A stretch of 64,000 nucleotides of DNA from Nonomuraea fuscirosea (GTDB taxonomy: Bacteria > Actinomycetota > Actinomycetes > Streptosporangiales > Streptosporangiaceae): NCBI RefSeq assembly GCF_003001935.1, contig NZ_PVNG01000017.1, forward strand, positions 1-64,000, written 5' to 3'. Numbering within the stretch: position 1 is the first letter of the stretch; every line of letters starts with the position of its first letter. A program made the translations under genes and the position numbers. The notes beneath the pieces were generated by a model. It was not told where the DNA came from, made no database searches, and saw only the letters and a program-made list of their open reading frames with translations. Of this stretch, positions 34,154-43,143 are shown piece after piece.

Positions 34154-35298
34154 CGGCTCCACTCGGCGATGTGCTCGCACATGGTCTGGGCCAGGTCGGG
34201 GCGGCCCTGGAAGTAGTGGTCCGCGCCCTTGATCTCGACCAGCTCGCGGCGGTCGTGGGCGACGGCCTCGTACATGGTGCGGGCGTGGCTGGGGAAGGCA
34301 GCGCAGTCCGCCGACCCGTGGACGACCATGACCGGCGCCTGCACGTGAGGGAGGGCGAGGTAGGCGTTGGCCCGGCTGCGGTCGTAGCTCCACTGGCTCA
34401 GCCAGGAGCGCAGGCTGGTGAGGTGGCCCAGCGAGGCCGGCTGGAAGTTGGCCACCCAGGGGGAGCCCCACAGGGTGCCGGCCTTGCGGTCGGACGGGTC
34501 GAGGGCCAGGTCCAGGAAGCGCGGGTCGGCGGCGGTGCCGTGGACGACGAAGGGCAGGTCGTCCGGCGCCTCCTTCAGGCCGGCCGGCGACTCCCTGGTG
34601 TGCTCGCGCAGCGCCTCGATCTGCTCGGCGGCCCAGCCGGTGATCCGGCGGTTGCGCTCGATCTGGGCGTCGCGGTAGCGCTCGACGAACTCCTCGCCGT
34701 ACGCCGGCCCGTTGGCCGGGTCGAACATGTCGAGCGACCGGTCGCGGTCGAAGGGCCGCCGCTCGTCGGTGATGGCCGCGTCCAGCCCCTCGGTGTAGAC
34801 GACCGCGCGGCCGGGGTGCGCCATGGCCATCACGATCTTGTCGGCCGGGATCAGGCCGGCGCCGGTCAGGTCCACGGGGTCCCCGGCCGGCGTGTGGGTG
34901 ATGGTGGGGTGCTCGGCCTGCTCCTGGTAGAGCGCGGCCAGGCCGCCGCCGCCGGAGTTGCCGACCAGGACCACCCGTTCGTAACCCAGCTCGCGCAGGC
35001 GCCGGATCGCCGCGCCGACGTCCAGGACGCAGTTCTCCATGATCAGCGCGGAGTCGTTGCCGACGTAACGGGTGGCCAGGCCGACCGCGGCCACGCCCCG
35101 CGAGGCCAGCTCCTCCAGCGCGTAGTGGCCGATGAAGTTGGAGGCGGGGTGCACGATCAGCACGGCGGTCGTCGGCTGCCGCCGGTCGTCCTTCCAGAGG
35201 GTGGCCCAGATCTTCCCGCTCATCCGGGCGACACCGGAGTTGATGTCCAGGCGTCCGCCTTGGGACATCGGGATGGGCAGTAGTTCGCGGGACAGCAC
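34150..35298 (-). CDS. Large alpha/beta hydrolase
   Basis: This 382-aa protein has the nucleophile in GNSGGGGLAALYQ (Ser near residue 114), an acid or turn region VMVVHGSADCAAFPSHA, and the catalytic His in IKGADHYFQGRPD. It is longer than a simple hydrolase because of a cap insertion between residues ~130 and 290. It may cleave a C-C bond of a ring-opened product or an ester. It lies between the VOC-fold gene (52 bp) and the flavin monooxygenase (ATGA overlap) in one operon. Confidence 0.83.
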   Translation of the reverse strand: MLSRELLPIPMSQGGRLDINSGVARMSGKIWATLWKDDRRQPTTAVLIVHPASNFIGHYALEELASRGVAAVGLATRYVGNDSALIMENCVLDVGAAIRRLRELGYERVVLVGNSGGGGLAALYQEQAEHPTITHTPAGDPVDLTGAGLIPADKIVMAMAHPGRAVVYTEGLDAAITDERRPFDRDRSLDMFDPANGPAYGEEFVERYRDAQIERNRRITGWAAEQIEALREHTRESPAGLKEAPDDLPFVVHGTAADPRFLDLALDPSDRKAGTLWGSPWVANFQPASLGHLTSLRSWLSQWSYDRSRANAYLALPHVQAPVMVVHGSADCAAFPSHARTMYEAVAHDRRELVEIKGADHYFQGRPDLAQTMCEHIAEWSR

Positions 35299-35350
35299 GG
35301 GCGGCTCCTGATCAGCGCAAGAAGGGCAGGTGGTGGGTCGGCGGCGCGCG

Positions 35351-35854
35351 CTACCCGCGTGAGGTCCACTTCCGCAGCGTCTCGGCGCCCGCTCTCGCGT
35401 CGTCGGCGGTCAGCTCGCGGGTCTGGTACGTGAGCTCGATCCGCACGCCGTTGGGGTCGAAGATGTACAGCGACTCCCAGACGCCGTCATGGTCGACGAT
35501 GCCCACGCTCTCCACGCCCTTGGCGGCGAAGTGCGCCTTCCACTCGTGCAGCTCCTCCATCGAGTCGACGTTGAGCGCGATGTGCCGCACCCACGACGGC
35601 ACCGAGTCGGGGCCCGGGTCGGGCATGTCGTCGACCTCGAAGAAGGCGATGGCGCTCCCGTCGCCCAGGCCGAAGAAGGTGTGCAGGTACGGCGTCTTGG
35701 CGCCGTTCGACGGGACCTCGTCGAGCTGGATCGCGGTGAGCAGCTCACACTTCAGCACCTCGGTGTAGAAGTCGTGCGTCGCTTGGGAGTTCCAGGTCGG
35801 ATAGGCGATGTGGTTGAGCGAGCGCGGAGTGCGGAGATCGGCTGTGGCCATCAT
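35351..35854 (-). CDS. VOC-family protein (extradiol dioxygenase/glyoxalase fold)
   Basis: This 167-aa protein has paired beta-alpha-beta-beta-beta modules. Possible metal ligands are His in LNHIAYPTWN, His in WVRHIALNVD and Glu in VRIELTYQT, the usual extradiol dioxygenase pattern in a one-domain form. In this context, first in an operon with an aromatic-type monooxygenase, a ring-cleaving or isomerising role is likely. It starts at ATG 35854, 18 bases from a dyad shared with three other promoters of the cluster. Confidence 0.8.
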   Translation of the reverse strand: MMATADLRTPRSLNHIAYPTWNSQATHDFYTEVLKCELLTAIQLDEVPSNGAKTPYLHTFFGLGDGSAIAFFEVDDMPDPGPDSVPSWVRHIALNVDSMEELHEWKAHFAAKGVESVGIVDHDGVWESLYIFDPNGVRIELTYQTRELTADDARAGAETLRKWTSRG

Positions 35855-35871
35855 CTGATCCTGTCTGTGTC

Positions 35872-35899
35872 AATTATCGGACAAACAGTCCGAAATTTG
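35872..35899. promoter_or_regulatory. Cluster operator A (shared dyad)
   Basis: TCGGAC-AAACA-GTCCGA (35877-35893) is a perfect inverted repeat flanked by AATTA/AATTT. It lies just upstream of the VOC gene, the first gene of the 35854-27988 operon. Reversed, it aligns along 28 bases with dyads B and C and, with a spacer two bases shorter, with D. Confidence 0.7.
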
Positions 35900-35954
35900 A
35901 GTTGATTGTCGGGCGGTAGATGTCCGCTTGTCAACTGTCCGGACGATCGGGCGT

Positions 35955-37040
35955 TCAGATGACCAGGACGATGCGCAGCGCCTTTCCGGCCAGCAGCCGG
36001 TCGTAGCCCTCCTGCGCGTCGGTCATGCCGAACGATCCGGAGACGTACTCGTCCAGCGGAAGCCGGCCGTCCAGGTAGAGGCCCGCCAGGAGCGGCAGGT
36101 CCCTGGAGGCGACGCAGTCTCCCCAGATGGAGACCCTGATCGAGCCCCCGTTCAGGAACAGCCGCCGCAGCGGCAGCTCGACCGTGTCGCCCTGCCGGGG
36201 CGCGCCGACGACCACCAGCCGCGAGCCGGGGGCCCGCAGCGCGTCGGCCGTGGCGAAGGTGGCGGGGCCGCCGACCGCGTCCAGGACGACGTCCGCGCCC
36301 GCGCCGCCGGTCAGCTCCCGCACCCGTTCGACCGGGTCCTCGCCGAACGCGTCGATCACGTGGGTGGCGCCGAAGCGCTCGGCGGCGGCGAGCTTGTCCG
36401 GGTTGGTGTCCACGGCGATGACCCGCCGCGCCCCCGCGTACACGGCTCCGGCGACGGCCGCGACGCCCACGCCGCCGCACCCGATCACCACCACGTCGTC
36501 GGCCGGGCCGACCTGCGCGGTGTTGACGGCGGCGCCGAACCCGCTGGGCACGCCGCAGCCGAGCAGCGCGGCGATCTTCGGCGGGACCCTCGGGTCGATG
36601 GCGATCGCCTGCCTGGCGGGCACGATGACCCGTTCGGCCAGGCCGCCGACGCCGAGCACGGGGGTCGCGGCGACGCCGTCGCCGAGTCCGACCTTCGGCC
36701 GGCGCGGCAGCCTCGACGGGCACGCCTCGGGCCGTCCCGCCCGGCAGTGCCGGCACTCCCCGCAGGCCACCATGGGCGCGACGACCACGGTGTCCCCGAC
36801 GGCGACGCCCGCCGCGTCCGGTCCCAGGGCCTCGATCACGCCGGCCACCTCGTGCCCGACCAGGTACGGGAAGTCCGTCCCCGACGTGCCGTGCATGAAG
36901 TGCACGTCGCTGTGGCACAGCCCGCAGGCGGTCACCCTGATCAGCACCTCGTCGCCGGCCGGCGCGCGCAGCGGGATGTCCTCGAAGCTCAGCGGGCCGT
37001 GCGGCCGCCGGACGACGGCGCCTCGGTAGTGCGCGGACAT
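35955..37040 (-). CDS. Zinc-dependent alcohol dehydrogenase
   Basis: This 361-aa MDR-type dehydrogenase has catalytic zinc ligands C42 (GLCHSD) and H63-E64 (GHEVAG), and the structural zinc site C93, C96, C99, C107. A Rossmann GxGGVG lies in VVVIGCGGVGVAAVAGAVYA, followed by VIAVDTNPDKL, so NAD is the likely cofactor. It oxidises an alcohol to an aldehyde for the aldehyde dehydrogenase upstream in the same two-gene operon. The start ATG 37040 follows GAGGAG. Confidence 0.9.
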   Translation of the reverse strand: MSAHYRGAVVRRPHGPLSFEDIPLRAPAGDEVLIRVTACGLCHSDVHFMHGTSGTDFPYLVGHEVAGVIEALGPDAAGVAVGDTVVVAPMVACGECRHCRAGRPEACPSRLPRRPKVGLGDGVAATPVLGVGGLAERVIVPARQAIAIDPRVPPKIAALLGCGVPSGFGAAVNTAQVGPADDVVVIGCGGVGVAAVAGAVYAGARRVIAVDTNPDKLAAAERFGATHVIDAFGEDPVERVRELTGGAGADVVLDAVGGPATFATADALRAPGSRLVVVGAPRQGDTVELPLRRLFLNGGSIRVSIWGDCVASRDLPLLAGLYLDGRLPLDEYVSGSFGMTDAQEGYDRLLAGKALRIVLVI

Positions 37041-37067
37041 GGGCCACTCCTCAGATCGGTGCGGGGA

Positions 37068-37185
37068 CGGAAGCGGGATGCGGGTCAGGGGGGCGGAAGC
37101 GGGGTGCGGGTCGGCGGATCGGGTGAGGGCGGAGGCGGGGTTCAGGTCGGCGGATCGGTGCCAGGGCGGGAGCGGGGTTGAGGTC
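37068..37185. repeat. Four imperfect copies of a 19-bp G-rich unit
   Basis: CGGAAGCGGGRTGCGGGTC-like units begin at 37068, 37094, 37130 and 37167, with spacers that also repeat (GGCGGATCGGG). They fill the 144-bp gap between the aldehyde and alcohol dehydrogenase genes, and the last reaches the aldehyde dehydrogenase stop. They could form structures in the mRNA that set the ratio of the two proteins, or they may simply be slippage. Confidence 0.55.
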
Positions 37186-38686
37186 AGTACCAGCGGGGTG
37201 CGTCCGCAGCGGCGGTGTCCACGATCACCGTCTTGAGCTCCGTGTAGGCCTCGTGGCCCACCCGGCCGAGCTCCCGGCCCACCCCTGACAGGCCGACGCC
37301 GCCGATCGGGGCGTCCAGCGCCAGCGCCCCGTAGGAGTTGATCCAGAAGTAGCCGGAGCGCACGGCTCTGGCGGTGGTCAGCGCCCGGTCCAGGTCGCGG
37401 GTCCAGCAGCCGCCCACCAGCCCGAACGGCGAGTCGTTGGCCAGCTCGACCGCCTGCCGCGCGCCGCTGAAGCGCTGCACGGTCAGCACCGGCCCGAAGA
37501 CCTCGTCGTAGACGATGTCGGGCACGCGCGGCAGCCCGGCGGGGATCTCCAGCACGGCCGGCGCGACGAAGGCGCCGCCGGGGTGCACGCCGGGCGGCGC
37601 GTCCCCGCCGGTCAGGACCCGGGCGCCCTGGCCCACCGCCTTGTCGATCATCCCCCGCACCCTGGCGGCCTCCTCGGCCGAGATGAGCGCGCCGAGCTGG
37701 GTGTCGGCCGCGAACGGGTCGCCGACCCTGATCGAGCGCGCCACCTCGACGACCCGCGCCGTGAACGCGTCGGCGACCGGCTCCTCGACCAGCAGCCGCG
37801 AGCCGGAGAAACAGCGCTGCCCGGCGTTGCGGAAGACGCCGCCGACGGCGGCGTGCAGGGCGGCATCGAGGTCCGCGTCGGCGTAGACGATGTTCGCCGA
37901 CTTGCCGCCCAGCTCCAGCAGCACGCGCTTCATCCCGTACGCCGCCGAGCCCATCACCTGCCGGCCGACCGCCGTGCTGCCGGTGAACGACACCATGCTC
38001 ACCCCGGGATGCTCGACCAGCCTGCGGCCGACCTCGCCCGCGCCCTGCACCACCTGGACCAGCCCGGCGGGCAGCTCGGCGGCCGTGAGGAGCTCGGCGA
38101 AGACGGGCGCCGCCAGCGGGCTCAGCTCGGGCGCCTTGATCACGATCGCGTTGCCCGCGGCCAGCGCCGGCCCCGCCTTCTGCGCCGCGAACATGAACGT
38201 GGTGTTGAACGGGATGACCGCCGCCACCACCCCCACCGGCTCGCGGAAGGTCATCCGCAGGGTGGACCCGTCGGCCGGCAGCGTGACGCCTTCGAGCGTG
38301 GCCGCCCATCCGGCCGCCGCGCGCAGGTGGGCCGCCGCGACGAAGACGTCCCCGCACGCCTCGGCGAGCGTCTTGCCGTTGTCCAGCGCGACGAGGTGGA
38401 CCAGCCGCCCAGCCCGCGCCTCGATGAGGTCGGCCGCCGCGCGCAGAATGCGCGCCCGCTCGTGCGGTGAGGTGCGGGCCCAGTCCGGCTGGGCCGCGAC
38501 GGCGCCGGCCACGGCCTCGTCCACGAAGGCGTCCGTGGCGGCCTCGACCGTCGCGAGCACCGAGCCGTCACCGGGGTGGCGGGTCGTGAACTCGGGCCCG
38601 CCGCCACCGCGCAGGGCTCCGGCGAGGAAGCCGTGCGCCGGCGGGAGGTCGGCGACGGCGATGTGTTCGGACAGGTCCGGGCTCAT
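37184..38686 (-). CDS. Aldehyde dehydrogenase
   Basis: This 500-aa NAD(P)-dependent aldehyde dehydrogenase has catalytic C292 in NAGQRCFSGSR and general base E259 in LLELGGKSAN. The cofactor loop is VSFTGSTAVG and the PF-N motif is VIPFNTTFMF. It oxidises an aldehyde to the acid. It is the first gene of a two-gene operon with the zinc alcohol dehydrogenase and is divergent from the aldo-keto reductase, with operator B between them. Confidence 0.93.
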   Translation of the reverse strand: MSPDLSEHIAVADLPPAHGFLAGALRGGGGPEFTTRHPGDGSVLATVEAATDAFVDEAVAGAVAAQPDWARTSPHERARILRAAADLIEARAGRLVHLVALDNGKTLAEACGDVFVAAAHLRAAAGWAATLEGVTLPADGSTLRMTFREPVGVVAAVIPFNTTFMFAAQKAGPALAAGNAIVIKAPELSPLAAPVFAELLTAAELPAGLVQVVQGAGEVGRRLVEHPGVSMVSFTGSTAVGRQVMGSAAYGMKRVLLELGGKSANIVYADADLDAALHAAVGGVFRNAGQRCFSGSRLLVEEPVADAFTARVVEVARSIRVGDPFAADTQLGALISAEEAARVRGMIDKAVGQGARVLTGGDAPPGVHPGGAFVAPAVLEIPAGLPRVPDIVYDEVFGPVLTVQRFSGARQAVELANDSPFGLVGGCWTRDLDRALTTARAVRSGYFWINSYGALALDAPIGGVGLSGVGRELGRVGHEAYTELKTVIVDTAAADAPRWY

Positions 38687-38766
38687 GGAGCGACCTCCTT
38701 GGCAGTGCCCGCGCGAAGGGCCGGCACTCTTTACCTCGCCTACGCGCCAACGCTACCATCAGTATT

Positions 38767-38794
38767 CACATATAGGACTCATCGTCCGATAAAT
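38767..38794. promoter_or_regulatory. Cluster operator B (shared dyad)
   Basis: TAGGAC-TCATC-GTCCGA (38773-38789) followed by TAAAT lies in the 135-bp gap between the divergent aldehyde dehydrogenase and aldo-keto reductase genes. It keeps GGACT-N4-GTCCGATAA of dyad A. It could serve both directions. Confidence 0.65.
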
Positions 38795-38821
38795 GGAACT
38801 CCTAACGTCAGGAGACCCCTC

Positions 38822-39823
38822 GTGGAATTCACGAACCTCGGCCGCAGCGGCCTGACGGTCAGCCGGCTTGTCCTCGGCACGGACAACTTCGGCACGCAGA
38901 CGACCGAGGAGGACGCGTTCGCGATCATGGATCGCGCCCACGAGCTGGGCATCAACCTGATCGACACGTCCGACGTGTACGGCTGGCAGTTCGGCGAGGG
39001 CCTGACCGAGCAGATCATCGGCCGCTGGCTGGCCACCGGCGGAGGACGCCGCGAGCGCACCGTGCTGGCCACCAAGCTCTACGGCCGCATATCCACGTGG
39101 CCGAACGACGCGGGCCTGTCCGCGCTGCACATCCGGCGCGCCTGCGAGGCGTCGCTGCGGCGGCTGAAGACGGACCACATCGACCTCTACCAGATGCACC
39201 ACATCGACAGATCGACCCCCTGGGAGGAGATCTGGGAGGCGATGGACGTGCTCAAGACCCAGGGCAAGATCGTCTACGTGGGCTCGTCCAACCATCCCGG
39301 CTGGCACATCGCCGGCGGGCAGGAGAGGGCCGCCCGGCGCGGCCACACTGGCCTGGTCAGCGAGCAGACCATCTACAACCTGCTCGAACGCACCGCCGAG
39401 CTGGAGGTCCTGCCCGCCTGCGCGCACTACGGCGTCGGCTTCATGCCGTGGTCGCCGCTCGACGCCGGCCTGCTCGGCGGCATCCTGCGCAAGGAGCGGG
39501 AGAACGCGATGGGCACACCGCTGCCCGGCGCGAAGGTGGCCACGCACCGCGGCAAGCGGCTGATCAAGCTGGACCGCCACCGCGCCCAGATCCAGGAGTA
39601 CGAGGACCTGTGCGACGAACTGGGCCACAGCCCGGCGGACGTCGCCATGGCCTGGCTGCTGAGCCGGCCAGGCGTGACCGCGCCGATCATCGGGCCGCGA
39701 ACGCTGGCGCAGCTCGACGCCGCCACCCGCGCCTTCGAGGTGAGCCTGGACGACAAGACGCTGGAACGGCTGGACGCCGTCTTCCCCGGCCCGGGACCGG
39801 CGCCGGAGGCCTACGCCTGGTAG
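38822..39823 (+). CDS. Aldo-keto reductase
   Basis: This 333-aa protein has the AKR tetrad: Asp and Tyr in DTSDVYGW (residues ~49-56), Lys in LATKLYG and His in YQMHHID. The NADPH site is SSNHPGW plus IIGPRTLAQL. It reduces a carbonyl or works in reverse. The start GTG 38822 follows CAGGAGA. It is monocistronic, divergent from the dehydrogenase operon, and shares operator B. Confidence 0.9.
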   Translation: MEFTNLGRSGLTVSRLVLGTDNFGTQTTEEDAFAIMDRAHELGINLIDTSDVYGWQFGEGLTEQIIGRWLATGGGRRERTVLATKLYGRISTWPNDAGLSALHIRRACEASLRRLKTDHIDLYQMHHIDRSTPWEEIWEAMDVLKTQGKIVYVGSSNHPGWHIAGGQERAARRGHTGLVSEQTIYNLLERTAELEVLPACAHYGVGFMPWSPLDAGLLGGILRKERENAMGTPLPGAKVATHRGKRLIKLDRHRAQIQEYEDLCDELGHSPADVAMAWLLSRPGVTAPIIGPRTLAQLDAATRAFEVSLDDKTLERLDAVFPGPGPAPEAYAW

Positions 39824-39842
39824 GTCGCCTGGTGGGAGGAGC

Positions 39843-39875
39843 CCCCGATCGCCGGTCACAGCCGCCGATCAGGGG
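39843..39875. terminator. Probable bidirectional hairpin terminator
   Basis: CCCCGATCGCCGG (39843-39855) pairs with CCGCCGATCAGGGG (39862-39875) with one bulge and one mismatch, in the gap between convergent genes. There is no T-run, as is usual in high-GC actinobacteria. A GGGGCTCAGCTCTCT-like direct repeat follows. Confidence 0.45.
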
Positions 39876-39908
39876 CACAGCTCTCTGGGGCTCAGCTCTC
39901 TCCGGGGC

Positions 39909-40790
39909 TCAGCGAAACGTCTGCTGGAGCCCCAGCAGCCGCCGGGCGCCCAGCTTGTCCAGATAGCCCAGGTGGTCGTCCACCGAGTACACGTACTTCT
40001 CCAGGTACTCCTTGGTCCGGTCCTGGGCCGCGAGGTCCCGGTACTCCACGAGCTGCTCCCGGTCGTAGCCGTAGTGTCCCGGCGAGGACAGCGGGTGCGA
40101 GCCGTAGGGCGCGTGGGCGACGCTCTCGACGATCGCGCCGGGGATGGACACCAGGCGCGGATCGGGGGCCGGGGCGTACTCGTCCAGGATCTCGTCCGAG
40201 CTGATGACGACGTGGTCGCTCGCCTTGGCCATCACGTCCTCGAACCGCCGCTGGCCGAAGATCTGCGCGTTGCCCTTCCGATCGGTGACCTGGGCGTGGA
40301 ACAGGCCGTAGTCCGCGCGCAGGGCGGGGATCGTGGTCACGGTGTTCCCGGTGTACGGGTCGGTCGTGGTCCTGATGCCGTCGTTGACCTTGGGCAGGTC
40401 GGTGCCCTCGTAGAGCGCGGGCAGCGGCAGGAACGGCAGCCTGCTGGCCCCCGCGCGGAAGCCGTACACGATCCACGCCTCGTCCGCCTCGACGATCTCG
40501 ATGGCCTTGCTCTCGGCGGCCCGCCGGTAGTTCGGCGCCATGCCGAGGAACTCCAGCCCCACGTACGACACGTGCAGCCGCCGCACGCAGCCGGCCGCGA
40601 TGAGCATGTCCACCGGCGGGCCGGCGCTCGGCGTCGGGATCAGCTCCAGGTCCTTCACCCCGCGTCGGATCAGCGCGTTGACCAGCGCCATCGGGCCGTT
40701 GTGCGAGTGCACGCCGCCCAGCGCGATCGTGGCTCCGTCCGGGATGCCGGCGACCGCCTCCTCCGGGGTCGTCACCTTGCTCGCGCTCAT
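39909..40790 (-). CDS. CoA-transferase family subunit A (IpdA/GctA-like)
   Basis: This 293-aa protein matches family I CoA-transferase alpha subunits (IPDGATIALGGVHSHNGPMA at the start, EAWIVYGFRAGASRLPFLPL, RTTTDPYTGNTV). The same fold is used by IpdA, part of the ring-opening hydrolase of steroid C/D-ring breakdown. Its probable partner, the beta subunit, is encoded at 44054, three genes upstream in the same operon. ATG 40790 overlaps the CoA-ligase stop (ATGA). Transfer of CoA or hydrolytic ring opening are both possible. Confidence 0.85.
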   Translation of the reverse strand: MSASKVTTPEEAVAGIPDGATIALGGVHSHNGPMALVNALIRRGVKDLELIPTPSAGPPVDMLIAAGCVRRLHVSYVGLEFLGMAPNYRRAAESKAIEIVEADEAWIVYGFRAGASRLPFLPLPALYEGTDLPKVNDGIRTTTDPYTGNTVTTIPALRADYGLFHAQVTDRKGNAQIFGQRRFEDVMAKASDHVVISSDEILDEYAPAPDPRLVSIPGAIVESVAHAPYGSHPLSSPGHYGYDREQLVEYRDLAAQDRTKEYLEKYVYSVDDHLGYLDKLGARRLLGLQQTFR

Positions 40791-42352
40791 CGCCTGAGTC
40801 CCTCACCCTCGCTGGTCGTCACCTCACCGAGCGGGCGCGTACCGGTGACGCGCTTGAGCTCGGCCCTTCTGATCTTGCCGCCCTCGTCGACCGGCAGCCC
40901 GGTCACGAACTCCACCTCGCGCGGCCGCTTGTACCCGGCCAGCCGCTCGGCGCAGTAGTCGAGGACCTGCCGCTCGGTCAGGTCCGCGCCGGGCACCCGC
41001 TGCACCAGCGCCTTCACCGACTCCCCGAACCGCTCGTGCGGGACGCCGATCACGGCCGCGCGCTCGACGCCCGGGCAGGCCTGCAGCACCGCCTCGACCT
41101 CGCCGGCGTACACGTTCTGCGCGCCCGAGCGGATGACGCCCTGCGCCCGGTCGGCGAGGTAGATGTAGCCGCGCTCGTCGCGCCAGGCCATGTCGCCGAG
41201 CCGGAGCCAGCCGTCCTTGAGCACGGCGCGGGTCGCCTCGGGCTGGCTCCAGTAGCCGGAGAACACGCTGGCCGCCCGGATCCGCATCTCGCCGGTCTCC
41301 CTGACGGCCACCTCCTTGTCCTCCGCGTCGAAGATCTTGACGTCGGCGAACGCGGCAGGACGGCCGACCGGGACGATCGAGGCGGTCTCGGTCCGCAGGA
41401 AGTTGCGGTGGTCGTCGGGGGTGAGCAGCGCGACGAAGCCGCCCGCCTCCGTCGCGCCGAACGCGTGGTAGAACTCCAGGTCCAGCGCCTCGGCCAGGGA
41501 GCGGATCAGGCTCCACGACACCGACGCGCCGCCGTAGCCCACCAGCTTGAGCGGGCTCGCGCGGGTCAGGTCGAGCTCGGGCAGCGCCCGGACGAGGTCG
41601 ACCAGCATCGTGGGCACCAGGAACGCGTGCTCGACCCCGTACCTGCCGACGTCGTCCACGAAGCCGGCCGCGTCGAACCGCCGGCGCAGCAGCAGCGGGA
41701 CGCCCAGGTAGGCGGTGGTCGTCACGAAGGACGCGCCGACTCCGAGGGTCAGCGGCACCGAGATCCAGGTGGGGCCGCCGCGCGGGACGTTCACCTCGCA
41801 CAGGTAGTTGGCCGTGCTGGCTACCTGCTGGTCGTGTGTGGCCATGCAGCCCTTGGACGCGCCGGTGGTGCCGCTGGTGTAGCGCAGCGAGCGCAGCTCG
41901 TCGCCGGTGCCGGTCTCCGGCACCTCGTCAGGGGCGCCCGAGGCGACCAGGTCGGTGAACGATGCACCGTCCAGGCCGACGGTGTAGACGCCGCGGACGC
42001 CGGGCACCGTGCGCGCGGCCTCGACCGCGGCCGGTGTGTCGCAGACGATCAGGGAGGCGCCCGAGTGGGTGAGGATCCTGGCGATCTCGGGCGCGGTCAG
42101 CCGGGTGTTGATCCCGACGGTGACCAGGTTGGCCTTCCACGCGCCGTGGAAGGCCGTCACGATGTGGTGGCAGTTGGACAGCACCAGCGCGATCCGCTCC
42201 TGGGCGCGGTACCCGAGGGCGATCAGCGCGTTGGCCAGGCGGTTGGACTCGACGTCCAGCTCGGCCCAGGACAATTGGGTCTGCTCGCAGATGACGGCGG
42301 TCATCGGGCCGCGGCGCACCGCGTTCTGCCGCAGCAGTCTCTCGATTCGCAT
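40787..42352 (-). CDS. Acyl-CoA synthetase (AMP-binding), second copy
   Basis: This 521-aa protein has the P-loop LRYTSGTTGASKGCMATHDQ, the A5-like region YHAFGATEAGGFVALL, the hinge WLRLGDMAWRDERGYIYLAD, and the C-terminal Lys in DEGGKIRRAEL. It makes an acyl- or aryl-CoA from ATP and CoA. It is not a close copy of the ligase at 31246, so the two probably act at different steps. It is in the middle of the 44848-39909 operon, between an alpha/beta hydrolase and CoA-transferase subunit A. Confidence 0.9.
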   Translation of the reverse strand: MRIERLLRQNAVRRGPMTAVICEQTQLSWAELDVESNRLANALIALGYRAQERIALVLSNCHHIVTAFHGAWKANLVTVGINTRLTAPEIARILTHSGASLIVCDTPAAVEAARTVPGVRGVYTVGLDGASFTDLVASGAPDEVPETGTGDELRSLRYTSGTTGASKGCMATHDQQVASTANYLCEVNVPRGGPTWISVPLTLGVGASFVTTTAYLGVPLLLRRRFDAAGFVDDVGRYGVEHAFLVPTMLVDLVRALPELDLTRASPLKLVGYGGASVSWSLIRSLAEALDLEFYHAFGATEAGGFVALLTPDDHRNFLRTETASIVPVGRPAAFADVKIFDAEDKEVAVRETGEMRIRAASVFSGYWSQPEATRAVLKDGWLRLGDMAWRDERGYIYLADRAQGVIRSGAQNVYAGEVEAVLQACPGVERAAVIGVPHERFGESVKALVQRVPGADLTERQVLDYCAERLAGYKRPREVEFVTGLPVDEGGKIRRAELKRVTGTRPLGEVTTSEGEGLRR

Positions 42353-42366
42353 GAGGGTTCCGTTCG

Positions 42367-43143
42367 TCAGCGGCCGAGTGCCCGCTCGACCAGGTCGGCG
42401 ACCAGGCCGGGGCGTTCGATGTGGACGTTGTGCCCCGCGCCGGGCAGCACGGTGACCGGGCGGCCGAGGACCTCGGCCATGTCAGCCGGGTCGATGCCGG
42501 GATCCTGGTCGCCGCAGGCCAGCTCGGCCGGGCAGGTCACCCGGCTCATGCGGGCGGCCAGCTCGGGGCCGGTGGCGGGGGCGGCGCGGGTGATGGCGGG
42601 GTCCGCCGACAGCCGGTGGCCGCCGTTCTGGCGGATGATCCCGCTGTCACGGTCCTCGTCGGTGAACGCGGGCCCGCGCACCCCCGACACCCGGCCGAAC
42701 AGCTCGCGTGCCTGCTCCTCGTCGCCGAAGATCCGTGGCGGCTTGGCGGCCAGTGCGGAGCGCCGGGACAGCTCCTCCTCCGTCCAGGCCACCTTCATCG
42801 CGACCACGGCCAGGGACGCGACGGCGACGCCGCGGGTGCCGTCCGCGAGGGTCATCCCGACCAGCCCGCCGAGCGAGTGCCCGACGACGGTCAGCGGGGA
42901 GCCGTCCGGCAGCAGGCCGGTGAGCGCCTTGGCCACGGGGCCGGCGTAACCGCCGGGGGAGTAGTCCTGGCGGTGGGCCGAGCGGCCGTGCCCCGGCAGG
43001 TCGGCCACCAGCCACCGGCAGCGGGTGCGGCGCTCGCGCAGCTCGTTCAGCACCGGCCTCCAGACGGCTCCCGAGGCGCCCGAACCGTGCAGGAACAGCA
43101 CCGCGGGCCCGTCGCCGCCGGCTTCGAGGTGCACCTCGCCCAT
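42367..43143 (-). CDS. Alpha/beta hydrolase
   Basis: This 258-aa protein has an oxyanion region LFLHGSGASGAVW, nucleophile VVGHSLGGLVGMTL (Ser near residue 94), acid in CGDQDPGIDP, and His in PGAGHNVHIERP. It resembles meta-cleavage product hydrolases and esterases. The ATG at 43143 shares a base with the upstream stop (TGATG), so it is coupled to the next hydrolase. Two adjacent hydrolases in this operon suggest ester or C-C hydrolysis steps. Confidence 0.86.
   Translation of the reverse strand: MGEVHLEAGGDGPAVLFLHGSGASGAVWRPVLNELRERRTRCRWLVADLPGHGRSAHRQDYSPGGYAGPVAKALTGLLPDGSPLTVVGHSLGGLVGMTLADGTRGVAVASLAVVAMKVAWTEEELSRRSALAAKPPRIFGDEEQARELFGRVSGVRGPAFTDEDRDSGIIRQNGGHRLSADPAITRAAPATGPELAARMSRVTCPAELACGDQDPGIDPADMAEVLGRPVTVLPGAGHNVHIERPGLVADLVERALGR

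Noticed and set aside
37068..37185. Repeats considered as a CRISPR array
   Set aside because: The units are only 19 bases and imperfect, the spacers also repeat, and no cas genes are present.
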